Part shown: positions 32,903 through 44,133 of the stretch, piece after piece
Layout of the letters: every line of letters starts with the position of its first letter
Position numbering within the stretch: position 1 is the first letter of the stretch
Assembly: GCA_028455995.1 (NCBI GenBank)
Contig: JABELC010000008.1
Coordinates: forward strand, 681,501 to 745,500
Length of the DNA: 64,000 nt
Direction: 5' to 3'
Source of the DNA: Scleromitrula shiraiana
Lineage: Eukaryota; Ascomycota; Leotiomycetes; Helotiales; Sclerotiniaceae
The notes under the pieces: model-generated
Database searches by the model: none
What the model was told of the DNA's origin: nothing
Seen by the model: the letters and a program-made list of their open reading frames with translations, nothing else
Made by a program: the position numbers and the translations under genes

Positions 32903-35329
32903 TTGAAGGCTTCGTCGATTGATAAGAGTGTACAATTACAGCATATAAGCGGCGTTCTGGCCAATTGGGAAAAGAGGTTGGGATACTTAAATTCATATCA
33001 AATCTTCACACGAAACTTCTCACATCAACGGCGGAGTCTAAAGATCAAATATAAAGAGCGTTGTTGATTGTGGCAGTACCAGACTCATTCATCTTACTTC
33101 ACTCCTGATCAGGAACTCCAAATCAGCCTATTCACACACATCTTCGCTTCCTCATTTGGTGTTCATTCCTTGTGCGCTTGTGCGTGCGCTTGAGTTCACC
33201 ATGTCAGTTTACCAGGCACAGTTGTCAGAGTATCAAATACCTACAGCTTTCAGCATGTCCGCAAGTACAGTTACGTCCTCCATATTTCCCACCACTGTTT
33301 TCTGGATCATGCGAATACGAGGAGCAATTGCAGCCCTTGATCTTGCATTTACCAGTGTTCTGATTGACGAGTACGCTGGGGGTTTTGTTTGTCATTGCGA
33401 GGAGAATTGAGGGATCTTAGGCAGTAAAGCTGGTTCTGTGTGTATTATCAGTTAATCGAGTTCGCAAAGTTGCCTGCAGTAAAGGTCGATCATAGTGCGA
33501 TCTTAGGCACTCACATAGTATGTCTGAGTTTTGTTTGCAGATTGGGAAGTTTGTGTTGGAATTGTTCAGATGTCTTGATCATGATCGACCTATATATACT
33601 TTTCTAACAGTTGACCCATGAACAGACTCACGTCTTGTGGCGCCCCTCATGACTTCTCAAAGAGGGAGGTGCAATATAAACAAGGCATTGATACTCGATC
33701 ATGTTTGATGCACAGTCTTACTTCATGCTCACTGTCGTATGATTCTCAGCTATGCTTACTTCTAAATCCCATTATTAGGGTGACCACTTGATGAGAAATA
33801 CACCGTATCTCCGAGTTTGATTTGAGTGCAGGTTCTGGCCAAGTTCGCACGCTCGTTTCAAGTTTATGTGTGATCATATATACAAGCCACATTTGATAAT
33901 ATATACAAAGCCTTATCGTCTTCGGCCATAAATTCAGGGTCGTTATATCAATCTACTCAAATATATTTTTTTAGTCGGGAATTGAAATTGGAGACACCCT
34001 ATGAAAGTCTTGAACCTATTCATTGGCCTGACAGAGGCGGTTTAAAATGTCTTCGATGATTTCGGTAAATGCATCTGATAGACGCCAACCAGCGAAAGAG
34101 AGTTATTGGCATTTCGTATATCATCATCGTTGCACATGAGTACAGCCTCTCTCCTCTATATGACTCTGATCTTCTGCTTATTAACATAAAGAATGATTAT
34201 GTTTTGATTTATCCAGCAATTCTCAACGCAGGACGTTGCCGTGGCTGGCTTGTCGAAAGTGAGCTAAGATAAGCTCTTAGTAGAATGGAATACAGCATCC
34301 AGCATCTGTGACAAGGTACTTCTACTATCTCACTGGTTCTCTCTTCTTCAATTCTAATGTCTAATAGTCTCCGTCTGAAATAGCTGTGTGACACTCCTAC
34401 AACCCTTTCTACAAATCCGAATCATCAGGCATGTGTACAATTGAGGCCCGCAAACTGATACCCTTGGAGAACTCGCCATATAGATTTCATAAATAGCAAA
34501 ATATCAAGAAACGGCATGTAGGTGTATGAAGGACCGATTCGAATTGCCGATCAAATTATAAATACCTTGCCCAACCACCAGTATCCACCCAAACTTATTA
34601 GAGAGTCTAGCATCTAACTATATATCCTACCTTCGTGTCGTTTTCAAACGATATCCAGAACAAATATGCCTCGACAATTCACATTCAAACACATGAGATA
34701 CAACAGTCTAAAAACCAGCAGGCGCAATAGCCTATCATCCTTTTGGAAGAGATGAACATTTATAGACCTCGAGCTAAGAGACGGGATCACTGATGGTGCT
34801 ATGGAATATGATTTTCTTTCTCGGAATCTGCAAGTACTATTGTTGAGTTGTTTTAAAGTAAAGTTGGAATTGCTGTTGGTTCCCTTAAAATCAAGTCGTT
34901 CAATCTCTTGAACAATTGACTTTGAGAAATCAAGCGAATCTATACTCGAACGTCAAAAGGCGGTAATAATTGGCAGTATTTTATTGTTTACTTGAACCCC
35001 ACATAGAAAATGGCGCATAAGAAACGGCAAACCCGGAACACCAAAGTTTGTAAAATTTTATTTAAAATTAAAGCCATATTTTATTTTTCTAAAAAATTGA
35101 TATACAAGTAATTCGGGCTGAAAATTGCTGTAAAATTAATTTAACGTATATAGTAAGAAGTACGCGAACGACGTTTTGTATGAACATTCGGTTCAGTGCT
35201 ATCTAATCTCATCTTCCTCCCTCTTTCAATAACAACAAAAAATACACCGCCTTCCCATGCACCACCTCTTTCTCACCTTTCACCCATAACAACCAAAACC
35301 AATCAGCACACCACGCCTTCCCACTCATC
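32903..35329. other. 2.4 kb gene-poor interval
   Basis: Several short frames occur (for example one of 70 codons from an ATG near 33201), but none resembles a known protein or has good context. The base composition is AT-rich. No terminal inverted repeats were seen. Confidence 0.45.
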
Positions 35330-35863
35330 ATGGCAAACTCTCAGGTCCCCAACATCAATATCGGCAGCCCGATAATCTTCTTTGACTCACATCCGGAGCA
35401 ACAAGAATCATACCTTTACTCCTACTGGTCATCTCTCAAATCTACCCTCAAGATTGCTTGGACTGGAGATGTGCCGAAATTCCACAACCCAGGCACTCTC
35501 CGCATAATCTTCTGGACGGCAGAAGGCAACGAATGCATGAAAGATTACGAACTTCATGAATACAAACTTGTGCGGGACTCGTGGGAGGAATTGTTCAACT
35601 TGCCGGATGTCAAACGAGCGATCGTGATGGGATACAGTGGACAGAACCCATATGTGAAGGATTACGGCGAGAAGAATCCATGGGAGGATAAGATTGAGAG
35701 GGAGAAGAGGAGGCAGAGAGAGACCGCACAGAAGACTGAGGAGGGTAGAAAGGGGAAAACTGGCGAGGAGATTGATTTTAAGACCCTTATCGACCTAACG
35801 GAGGAGGAAGAAGTTAAGAGAATTGCGGAGGAGAGCGGAAAAAGACCATATGAAGAGGTTTAA
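35330..35863 (+). CDS. Hypothetical protein, lineage-specific
   Basis: Intronless frame of 177 residues, not recognised. The first two thirds look like a small soluble domain with aromatic and mixed residues (IIFFDSHPEQQESYLYSYW; LRIIFWTAEGNECMKDYELH). The last 60 residues are highly charged and probably helical (KIEREKRRQRETAQKTEE). There is no signal peptide or membrane segment. The ATG at 35330 sits in a TCATCATGG context with a pyrimidine/A-rich leader, typical of an expressed fungal gene. It lies alone between two long non-coding stretches. An open frame of this length with a biased, coherent composition is probably real. Confidence 0.6.
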   Translation: MANSQVPNINIGSPIIFFDSHPEQQESYLYSYWSSLKSTLKIAWTGDVPKFHNPGTLRIIFWTAEGNECMKDYELHEYKLVRDSWEELFNLPDVKRAIVMGYSGQNPYVKDYGEKNPWEDKIEREKRRQRETAQKTEEGRKGKTGEEIDFKTLIDLTEEEEVKRIAEESGKRPYEEV

Positions 35864-36386
35864 GGGAAACAAATAATCAGAAAGTTTTGTATTGTTGTAT
35901 TAAACGGCTGTTAATATCTATTTGCTTCGAGTTACAACAGGAAAGGAGTTTTTGGATACTGCGGAGATTATGGGAGGTATTGCGAATATGGCGTATCAGG
36001 GCAAAGTTGCGAGTTATGAGAGTTCTGAATGTACATCCAGTGTAATTACTACTTAATGTAAATTTGAAATCCAATACCTATTTAATATCGATCACAATGT
36101 CTATTCTGTATGCAGGGGTTTGAAGCAAACTGGCTTCAACCTTTTCAGAATATATATACATGTACTTCAAACAGACATCTCAAACAAATTTACTCAAAAT
36201 ATCTTTATATCTTCAACTTTTGGACAGATATTAGAAAATCGATTAACTCGTACTCCTTCCGGGCCCTTCTAGATTTTGAGGCACTTTTAATGGTCCGTGC
36301 GCGATAATTGTCGGTACCCTGGCATCTGCATTGTTTACTGCTACCGAACAAAACTACCATTTAACTTACAAGACCGAATCTCCAGC
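35864..36386. other. Intergenic, NPR3 promoter
   Basis: The 3' flank of the orphan gene and the upstream region of NPR3. Nothing else is supported. Confidence 0.5.
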
Positions 36387-38614
36387 ATGGATAAATCTGA
36401 ACCATTCATAGATTCTGGACTGATTTCTGTAGCCCTTGCGGTTAAGTCTCAAACTGGCCCACATTTTGTCTTCCATTATCCACCTCGTCCATCTTTCGAT
36501 CCACCTCCAAGGAACTATAGATATGGCACAGAACTCGATCAGACTGAACTTGAAGAGCAAGCAATAGCAGATGACGATGATGATAGTGATAACGTCTCTG
36601 ACAACCTGGAGGACTCCGAAATAGTACTCTCCAAATTGGGAAAATTAAGTCTAAGTGGTAAAAAGTTGAATAGCGCCAGCAGTAACAGTAGCAGATCTCG
36701 TCACGTGGATATTGAAGGCGATGACCATGCCGAGGGCAGAAATGGGGAACAAGTTGTTCCTTGGGAGCAGTTTGGTGAATTTACTACAGTTGATCTTGCC
36801 AGTATTCTTACACCACCTCGCGCATTTTATAAGAGTAAATTCGAGCTCTCAATCGATAAGCTCTACTTTGTCTCCTATCCAATGCATATCCGCGAGGATG
36901 GATATTGGAAGAAACAAAGGAAGCTAAAGAAAGGCAAGGGTGTTTCGGCGGATGAAGATGAAGTGGAGGGAGATGAGAATATCGATGACAGTAGCAAGGC
37001 AAAGAAGGATCTTGGATCTGAGGATGGTGATGGTCATGGGGAAATGATCATGTTCAACGTCGTTTTCATTTTAAGTCTGCCGAAACATGAACAAGATGAG
37101 AGAATCGCAGAGATTTATGAGCATGTCATCAAAAATTTTACCAAAGCACTCAATCATGCTCAAACTAATAGCAATTATGTCTGGAAAGAATCCGAGACCA
37201 TCCTAGGTATGAAGGAGAGAGGTCGCGAAGACAGTAAGTTCACCCAGCAGGTAATTCACGATAAATACTAATTCATCTTCTAATAGAGCGTCCAATGAGT
37301 CAATTGTGGAAGGAAATCTTGAGCAAGTCCACATTAGCAGATGCTCTTCGTGATGTCTACGATGCCGTTGTCAATAATTCCATTACCACTGTCTACCTCG
37401 ACACAAAACCACCCATTGAACTATCCTTACATATTCCAATTCCGACATTTCTTGCAAGTTTCCCAAGCTCTAACGAGCGTTCGAAGCCTGGCGTGTTACT
37501 TTCCAGTGCAAACCCACTGGTCGATGAAGAAGGCAATCCAGACCCGACTCAACTAAACAAGCACTTTGCTCTTCTTCTTCTCGAGGATGAAGACGAGGTT
37601 ATCGCAGAGATATCATCTGAAGATACTGAGCTCTCTGGGCCATTGATTAAAGTTATCAAATGGGCCCCACCTACTTTATCATTCCTACAAGTCGCTCAAA
37701 CCAACAACGTTGGCCTTGAAGACGTTCTTATCCTAGCTCAACATTTAATTTACTGGCGTAAGGCAATTGCAATTCCTCCACTACACCCTTGCGATATGTT
37801 TATCGTTTCTCCAAATTGCGACATGCACAAGTTACCCGTAGCAAGTCAAAAATGGAAGAAGGCATTTCCTTTCGCTCCATCTCTACAAAGCTTCCTTGCG
37901 CAAATATCATATGCCCCACGCCAATACAAAATCTTCGCTCCATCTAAGAACCATCGTCCAAAGTACATGGAGATGCTCGCCTGGCTTATCCGCGGCGGCT
38001 GGGTCACACATCTCCGAACCTTCGCATGGATCTGGGTTCACCCCGAGATAATCTACGAAGTCGACTACCAACTCCGAGCCGAAGCAATCGAGCGAGCCAA
38101 AAACCCCCCAGCCCAAACCGCATCTGGAACTCCCACCGAAACAAACACTTCCTCCGGAGAAACCACAGATGAATCCGGAGCCGAAAATACCACGAAACTC
38201 GATCCAACTACACCGCTTACAACGGAACAAGTAGCAGAAGCCGCGCGTCTCGAACGACTCGCCGCTAAATCCGTCGCGGAGGCTCAGGCTGCCGCGGATG
38301 AATTCGCTAAATTGCCCATCCCAGTCGCCACGGAGCATCCTTCTCTTAACAACTCCCCTCACTTGCGAGACATCGCTTCATATGTGATAGTTGATCCGCA
38401 CAAGGTCAGCCATGTGGAGAGTTTGTATATCGCGGCTATTGGGAAGCGATGGAGTGATCCGAAGGCGCAGGCTATGTGGACGAGGTTTTGTAAATACTTT
38501 AATGGAAGAGAGGCGTTGGAGGATATTTGGGCGAAGGAGGGGTTGAAGAGGAAGGAGACTTGGAATGCGCTGTTGGCTTATCAGGAGCAGCTTTTGGTTT
38601 GTAAGCATTGGTAG
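36387..38614 (+). CDS. NPR3: Nitrogen permease regulator Npr3 (NPRL3), GATOR1/SEACIT subunit
   Basis: Subunit of the complex that inhibits TORC1 when amino acids are scarce, acting at the vacuole. Exons 36387-37233 and 37287-38614 (53 bp intron) encode 724 residues. The N-terminus has the longin-type start ISVALAVKSQTGPHFVFHYPP, shared by Npr3 proteins. An acidic low-complexity linker follows (EQAIADDDDDSDN), then the conserved blocks PWEQFGEFTTVDLASILTPP and FELSIDKLYFVSYPMHI. The C-terminal half has MLAWLIRGGWVTHLRTFAWIW and ends ALLAYQEQLLVCKHW, family-typical. An insert of about 80 residues rich in T, E and A interrupts the C-terminal region. The ATG at 36387 matches the family start; an upstream open frame without conserved sequence was discarded. 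Confidence 0.95.
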
Positions 38615-39373
38615 GGGTTGGTTTGATGATGGTGTTGGTGGTGATGGTATATATATGCTTGAATTCTTCTTCTTCTTCTTCTATCATTCAAGGCGTTGGA
38701 GTAGATATCACATGTATAATTTAATTACTGGCGTTGTTAGGATGATATAAAAATGGATATGAATGGGTGTTCTATCATTCGTGGACGGAACGATAGCATA
38801 GACCACGACTTTTACTTTAGATACAAAAATTTAATCAATGATACCCATATTCCTCTATACAATCCAGACGAGTTCTTTCTGCGCATCACAAAACTCCATA
38901 GATAAAGAATGATGAATACCCGATCCGCCTAACTGGAAAATTCCGTTTCGTAAGGACACAATCCTTCTCAACTCTTCGAAATATACTCATATCCTCCCTC
39001 CCATCGAACAGCGTACTTGGAAATCGCGTTCGGCCCTTCATACTAAATGGGGATACAAGACTAACCATCCTTCGATTTATCTTCTACGATATTCGTTGAT
39101 TAACTAACCATTATAATCTAGCAATCAAACTATCATCGCCACAAAACGACCACGAAAAAGTCCAATCGAGCAGCGATAACATGTTTATGACGAAACCCCG
39201 AGAGTAGGGATAGAGGTATGAGGGGTAAGTGAGGAAGATGCATAATGAACACGAACATTGCAATTACGATCCCAGCGCCTCGTCGGCGTGAGAGGGATAG
39301 AATCGGGGTTGATGTTGGGGATTTTTGGAAAATTGGAATGTGGAGGGTGGTTATATGGTATGGGTGAGATTTT

Positions 39374-39392
39374 GGGGGGGGGGGGGGGGGGG
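39374..39392 (+). repeat. G19 homopolymer
   Basis: Nineteen consecutive G residues in an otherwise AT-rich intergenic region. Homopolymers of this type are unstable and also prone to sequencing error, so the exact length is uncertain. Confidence 0.8.
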
Positions 39393-40781
39393 TCGTGGGG
39401 AGAAACGATCGAGGGGGTCAATGGGGCGGAGAAAAATAGTAAGACTAGATGTTTGGCAGGATGGTTAGATGGGAGTTGGAAGAGATGATATGGAAGTAAT
39501 TTATTTGGTAGTGAGCGGGGGGGGGATCATTTGGCGGGGATCATTTGGCTGGGTAGGTAGAGTTTGCTTGTGATTTTTGTTTGCTTCTTTGGATGTAAAA
39601 TCATGGTATCATTTATTCTTATCTTAAGAGAATAATTAGCTTGGTAAATGTAGATTCTTCTCGACATACTGTTCAGGTTGATAAGATCTTAGTGGAAAGG
39701 GTGTGAGTGTGCTTATTACTGCTGAATTAGCTAGTCTACTCTGAATATATTCTCTTTCCTCTTCAACATTCTCTGATTGATTATGCTCCAATCTATCCGT
39801 CTGTTAAGATGTTTTACTTTCAAAATAGGAGTTTATGAGGGGTTATGGATATTGAATAGTCAATCAATAAACGATGTGAGCATGAAGCTGTCAACAAGAC
39901 TTCTGAGTCTAGAATTGATCAAATTGGTTTTCTAAAGAAGGCAAAAATTTCTAGGACTTATGTTGTTGTGGTCAATAATAAAAGAGATGCTGTTGTTTCT
40001 ATGAATTCTTTGTATGACAGCTCAATGTTTCACATTTACTCACGCACAATAGACTTTGTAGAAATAGCATGCTGAGTTCTTTCCATTCTTTAACCTAAAC
40101 CTTTTTGAATCTTTTGTTTGTTTAATGCCAGTGGTATCGTCCACTAAATAACTAGATACAGAGTAGATACTCGAATTTCCCCGCACATGCATGCTTAAGG
40201 CCTTGCAGTAATTAATAGTGAATCATAATAGATACAGGTTCCGCAAAATACCTAGGTATGAACCAGGTGTGCATCAAACATGTTACCAGGCCTTGTGTAT
40301 ACGTAACCTTTGAAACTTCAGGTATTCTGGAACAGTGAAGCTGATAGTAGTCTATCGCACAGACTGTAAGGAGAGTTTATACATGTAAGAGTAATAAGTA
40401 CGGAAATATTTGTTAAAACTTCCTAGTGGAGATCAGACGATCAGACGACAAATCCAAGTATTGTACTCGAGTAATTGGATACCATTTTGCTTTTAAATGG
40501 CCGCTGGCACTTAAAGCCTAAAAGATTCGAAACTCCCTCATATTTGCTCAATCCAATATCAGAAAAGTTCAAACCATTAGAATCTGAATTTTTTTTTTTG
40601 ACTGTGGTTCACGCATATGTAGATGTTTTTCATAACATAATAATAAGTCAAGCTTTCTTGGAGGTCCACAACTATGAACAAGCTTTTGAATGACAGATTC
40701 GCGAGTTGATCAACTTTCTTGGCAGGGGCATCTTCTGAGTATTATGGATATTAGTATGATCTAATTAATTACTTCACTATA

Positions 40782-40832
40782 TTCAACTCTTCACAACTCT
40801 TCACAACTCTTCACAACAGTTCACAACAGTTC
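40782..40832 (+). repeat. TCACAACTCT/TCACAACAGT decamer tandem repeat
   Basis: About five decamer units, the last two carrying the same two-base change, which shows duplication after divergence. Confidence 0.75.
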
Positions 40833-41343
40833 ATTTTGGGTAGAGATAAAGCCAATATTTTATATGTACAGGCATGCATTGGCAAATACAGGAAGGTTAA
40901 AGTAGTTATGATGATGTGGTAGGCGTTCTTTAGAGACAATAGGTGGATCTAAAAACCCCATTCTCATCTCGATCGGTTTGAGCAAGTTAATTGTTCAAAA
41001 GGACCCTACATCAACCCTACATCAAACCGATTGAAACCCATTAATGTTGTTTCAACGCTCATTTTTCAATACGTTTTCTCATTTTTTTACAGGAGGGGGT
41101 TTCTTATCTTTTATCAAAATGTTCGAATCTTTACTTAAAGAGATTGGATTTACCAACCTTGAGCGTTTTGTGTTTGCTCTCTTTGTACAAGTGTTACTTT
41201 TCTTGCATTTTTTGCTATCTCTGTGCAAATCATATCAAATTATTTCATATAAAGAATACATAATCGGGGTTGTGCAACATTCTAGATTGGAGATCTTACA
41301 ATAAAAACACATTTGCCTCCATTTATACATCCAATTCGACATC

Positions 41344-43353
41344 ATGGATATGTCTGATAGTATGACGATGGGTGGGGCACCAACGGATGGCACACCTTTG
41401 AATGCTTCAGGTGTCGATTTCTCGAATATGACACAAGCTTCGGATTTCTTGGGAGAGATTTTGGATGATACTGTTTTCCAAATCGATGGAAACGCAGCTG
41501 CAAGATATTTTTGGTATGGAGTTTGTGTAGTTATTGGAACAGCTACATTTTTCAATCTTGCGCAGAAGGCTACAGTATTTACAAGGTACGTAATGACTAT
41601 TTTGATTATGTATCTTACAATGGTATATTGACACCTTTATAGACTGAGATCTGCAGCAGCTAAGAAATCTCGACCAGCTGCTCCTTCTAATTTCTTTACC
41701 TTATCACTGGCTTCGATCACAGCAATTGGCCGTGAAGCTACATATCCACACTTCACTCCCAAAAATGGGTTAGCCGCACGACTCTTTAAAATCCCTCCCG
41801 TGGGGACTATTATGCTCTTGGTAGGGTACTTTGCCTGGATTGTTCTGCTTCAATTCGTCAACAACGATATTGCTGGAGCTCAACATTTCACATCATTGGG
41901 TGTCCGAGCAGGTTGGTTAGCCGTAGCTCAAGTTCCCCTATTGATCTTGCTTGCCGGGAAGAACAATTTGATTGGGTTGGTGTCAGGTGTATCATATGAA
42001 CGTCTCAATGTTGTTCATCGATGGAGTGCTAGGATTCTCTTATTCCTCGCCACTCTTCATGTGATCTTTCTTCATCTATCGTGGAATGCCTATGACCTTG
42101 GACCATTGGAATATTCCACCGACTCTTGTGTACCCACCGGATGGGCAGTTTATGCGATTCTCATTTGGATGAACATTAGCACATTTGCGCCAATTCGAAA
42201 TTTCTCATACGAGTTCTTCGTGGTTCAGCACATCATTACGTTCTTTGGATTCATCATTGCCGTTATGATGCACCTTCCACATACGGCTCTCTATTCTCGA
42301 GTGTATATCTACATCCCGGTAGCATTCTATCTTATTGACAGGATAATACGGTCAGGAAGGTTTTCTTGGAACAATGTACGCCCTGGATCAGCGACTTTGA
42401 CTGCTTTGGATGGTGGGGTCACTCGGGTATGTGTTAGAAGCAAGGCGATTAAAAAATGGACACCCGGCTCCCATGTTTTGTTATCAATGCCTAAACTAGG
42501 ATTGGGGCAATCTCACCCTGCAACAATTGCTTCTGTGCCATCATCGCATGGTGGTGAACTGGTTTTCCTACTTAAATCCCATAAAGGTTTCACATCAAAA
42601 TTGCTGAAAGCGGCATCAACCACCTCTACTGAATATACAGCACTTATTGACGGCCCCTATGGAAAGAACACCGACTTCGCCGCGTTCGACACGGTTCTCC
42701 TCATTTCAGGATCTACTGGTACGACATTTACACTTCCAATCCTCCTAGATATCGCATCTCGTGTAGAGGGATCTCGTCTGCCAGTCAAGCGAGTAGTATT
42801 TGTCTGGATAATCAAGGATACTTCCTGGACTTCATGGATATCGAAGGAGCTTGCCTCGGCATCTGAGAAACTCAAGGCAGCTGGGATCGAATTATCGATT
42901 CAAATTCACGTTACCTGCGACAACAACTTCACTACCGGTGACAAGAATACCGAGGCCAATTGCTGTGCATGTGACAAAAGTCTCGGCCCATGCTGTTGCG
43001 TAAACATTAACGATTCCGACAAGGTCAGCGATAGTATTCGTCCCGTAGACGACAAAGAAGTCGTTATTACGGAGAAATCCAAGTCATCTTTCAAGTCATC
43101 TAGCCTAAAATCCGGAACTCGCTCATCCGTTCTACCCTGTGCTGTTTTCCATAGTGGGAGACCGGATTTAAATCCTCTTGTAGGCGAATTATTGGAAAAG
43201 GCTGAGGGTGAGACGGGTATTGCTGTTTGTGGGCCTCTGGGATTGAATAGTAGTGTGAGGACTACGGTTGCGAAGTTTAGTGATCAGAGGGGTGTTCATA
43301 AGGGGACCGGGGCCCAGGGGATTTATTTACATTCTGAATGTTTTGGGTGGTAG
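41344..43353 (+). CDS. Ferric/cupric reductase transmembrane protein (FRE family)
   Basis: Reduces Fe3+ or Cu2+ at the plasma membrane with electrons from NADPH through FAD and two hemes. Exons 41344-41585 and 41643-43353 (57 bp intron) encode 650 residues. A Met-rich start (MDMSDSMTMGG) precedes the first helix. The ferric-reductase-like domain has heme-ligand histidines in NVVHRWSARILLFLATLHVIFLH and FFVVQHIITFFGFIIAVMMHLPH. The FAD segment is WTPGSHVLLSMP with QSHPATIAS. The NADP part has LISGSTGTTFTLPIL and AVCGPLGLN. A Cys-rich stretch (CCACDKSLGPCCC) is inserted between two strands of the NADP domain. No ferroxidase or siderophore gene is adjacent. Confidence 0.93.
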
Positions 43354-44133
43354 GGATAGGAATATGGAATAGGAATACGGATCATTGGTATGAATAATAT
43401 AACGAGGATTGGGTCAGGGATTTGGAGTTATGGGATAACAAAGGTTAGATGAGGAGTTTGGTATTGATGGGATGGACAATGAATGAATGGATGATTAATT
43501 GGGACGAGATATCATATATGGTAATAATCTATGGGAGATTTGGATACCCTAATGCATTTGTCTCATTATCTATCTAAAAGTTTGTTGAGCTTTAAAATCC
43601 ATATAATTACTAATTTATATCAAGAACCATGATTTGGAGAAGTTATAGGGACAGGTAGGAATATCGTTATAATATTAAATCAAGATATTATAAAGATTTC
43701 TAAATTGATATCTTTTATCTTTTTCAGAGACTTTTCTACTGTTCGAATACAGATCCTTTAAGGTTTGTATTCAATTATCAATTATCAATTATCAAGTCCC
43801 AAAATCACCTCGGCTCGGCATATTCGGATTTAAGTATATCCGAATTTTCACTCCAAAGCTTACTGTTAACTTTAATTTTTGTCATCCAATTAATTTCCAT
43901 CTCTTGATTTCGTTTTTCCCTTCCACAGACCAATTTTATCCCCGTAATAAATTGCGTTTGTGCTTAAACTATTTTTAATTGCTTATTCATCTCTTTGTTA
44001 TAATTTCCCACGCAACCTCCTAGTTTATCACTTTTGGTCCCACAGCCCACAGCGAAAACGCGAAATATCATCATAAAGCAGCGAGAACACCAACGGTATT
44101 TTCAAACGCGCATGTTCCGTGCTGCCTTTCAAC
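43354..44133. other. Intergenic between ferric reductase and GST-fusion gene
   Basis: AT-rich with no ORF worth reporting. A short ATCAATT-type repeat is at about 43771-43793. Confidence 0.5.

Larger units (their letters stand above)
38615..41343. other. 2.7 kb intergenic interval with homopolymer and decamer repeats
   Basis: No gene is supported. It contains a G19 run at 39374-39392 and five or so TCACAACTCT-type decamers at 40782-40832. The last 300 bases are the ferric reductase upstream region; an AGATAA (GATA-type) hexamer lies near 40845. Confidence 0.5.

Noticed and set aside
39185..39421. Minus-strand ORF with a Pro-rich run
   Set aside because: The Pro run is the translation of the G19 tract; no other support.
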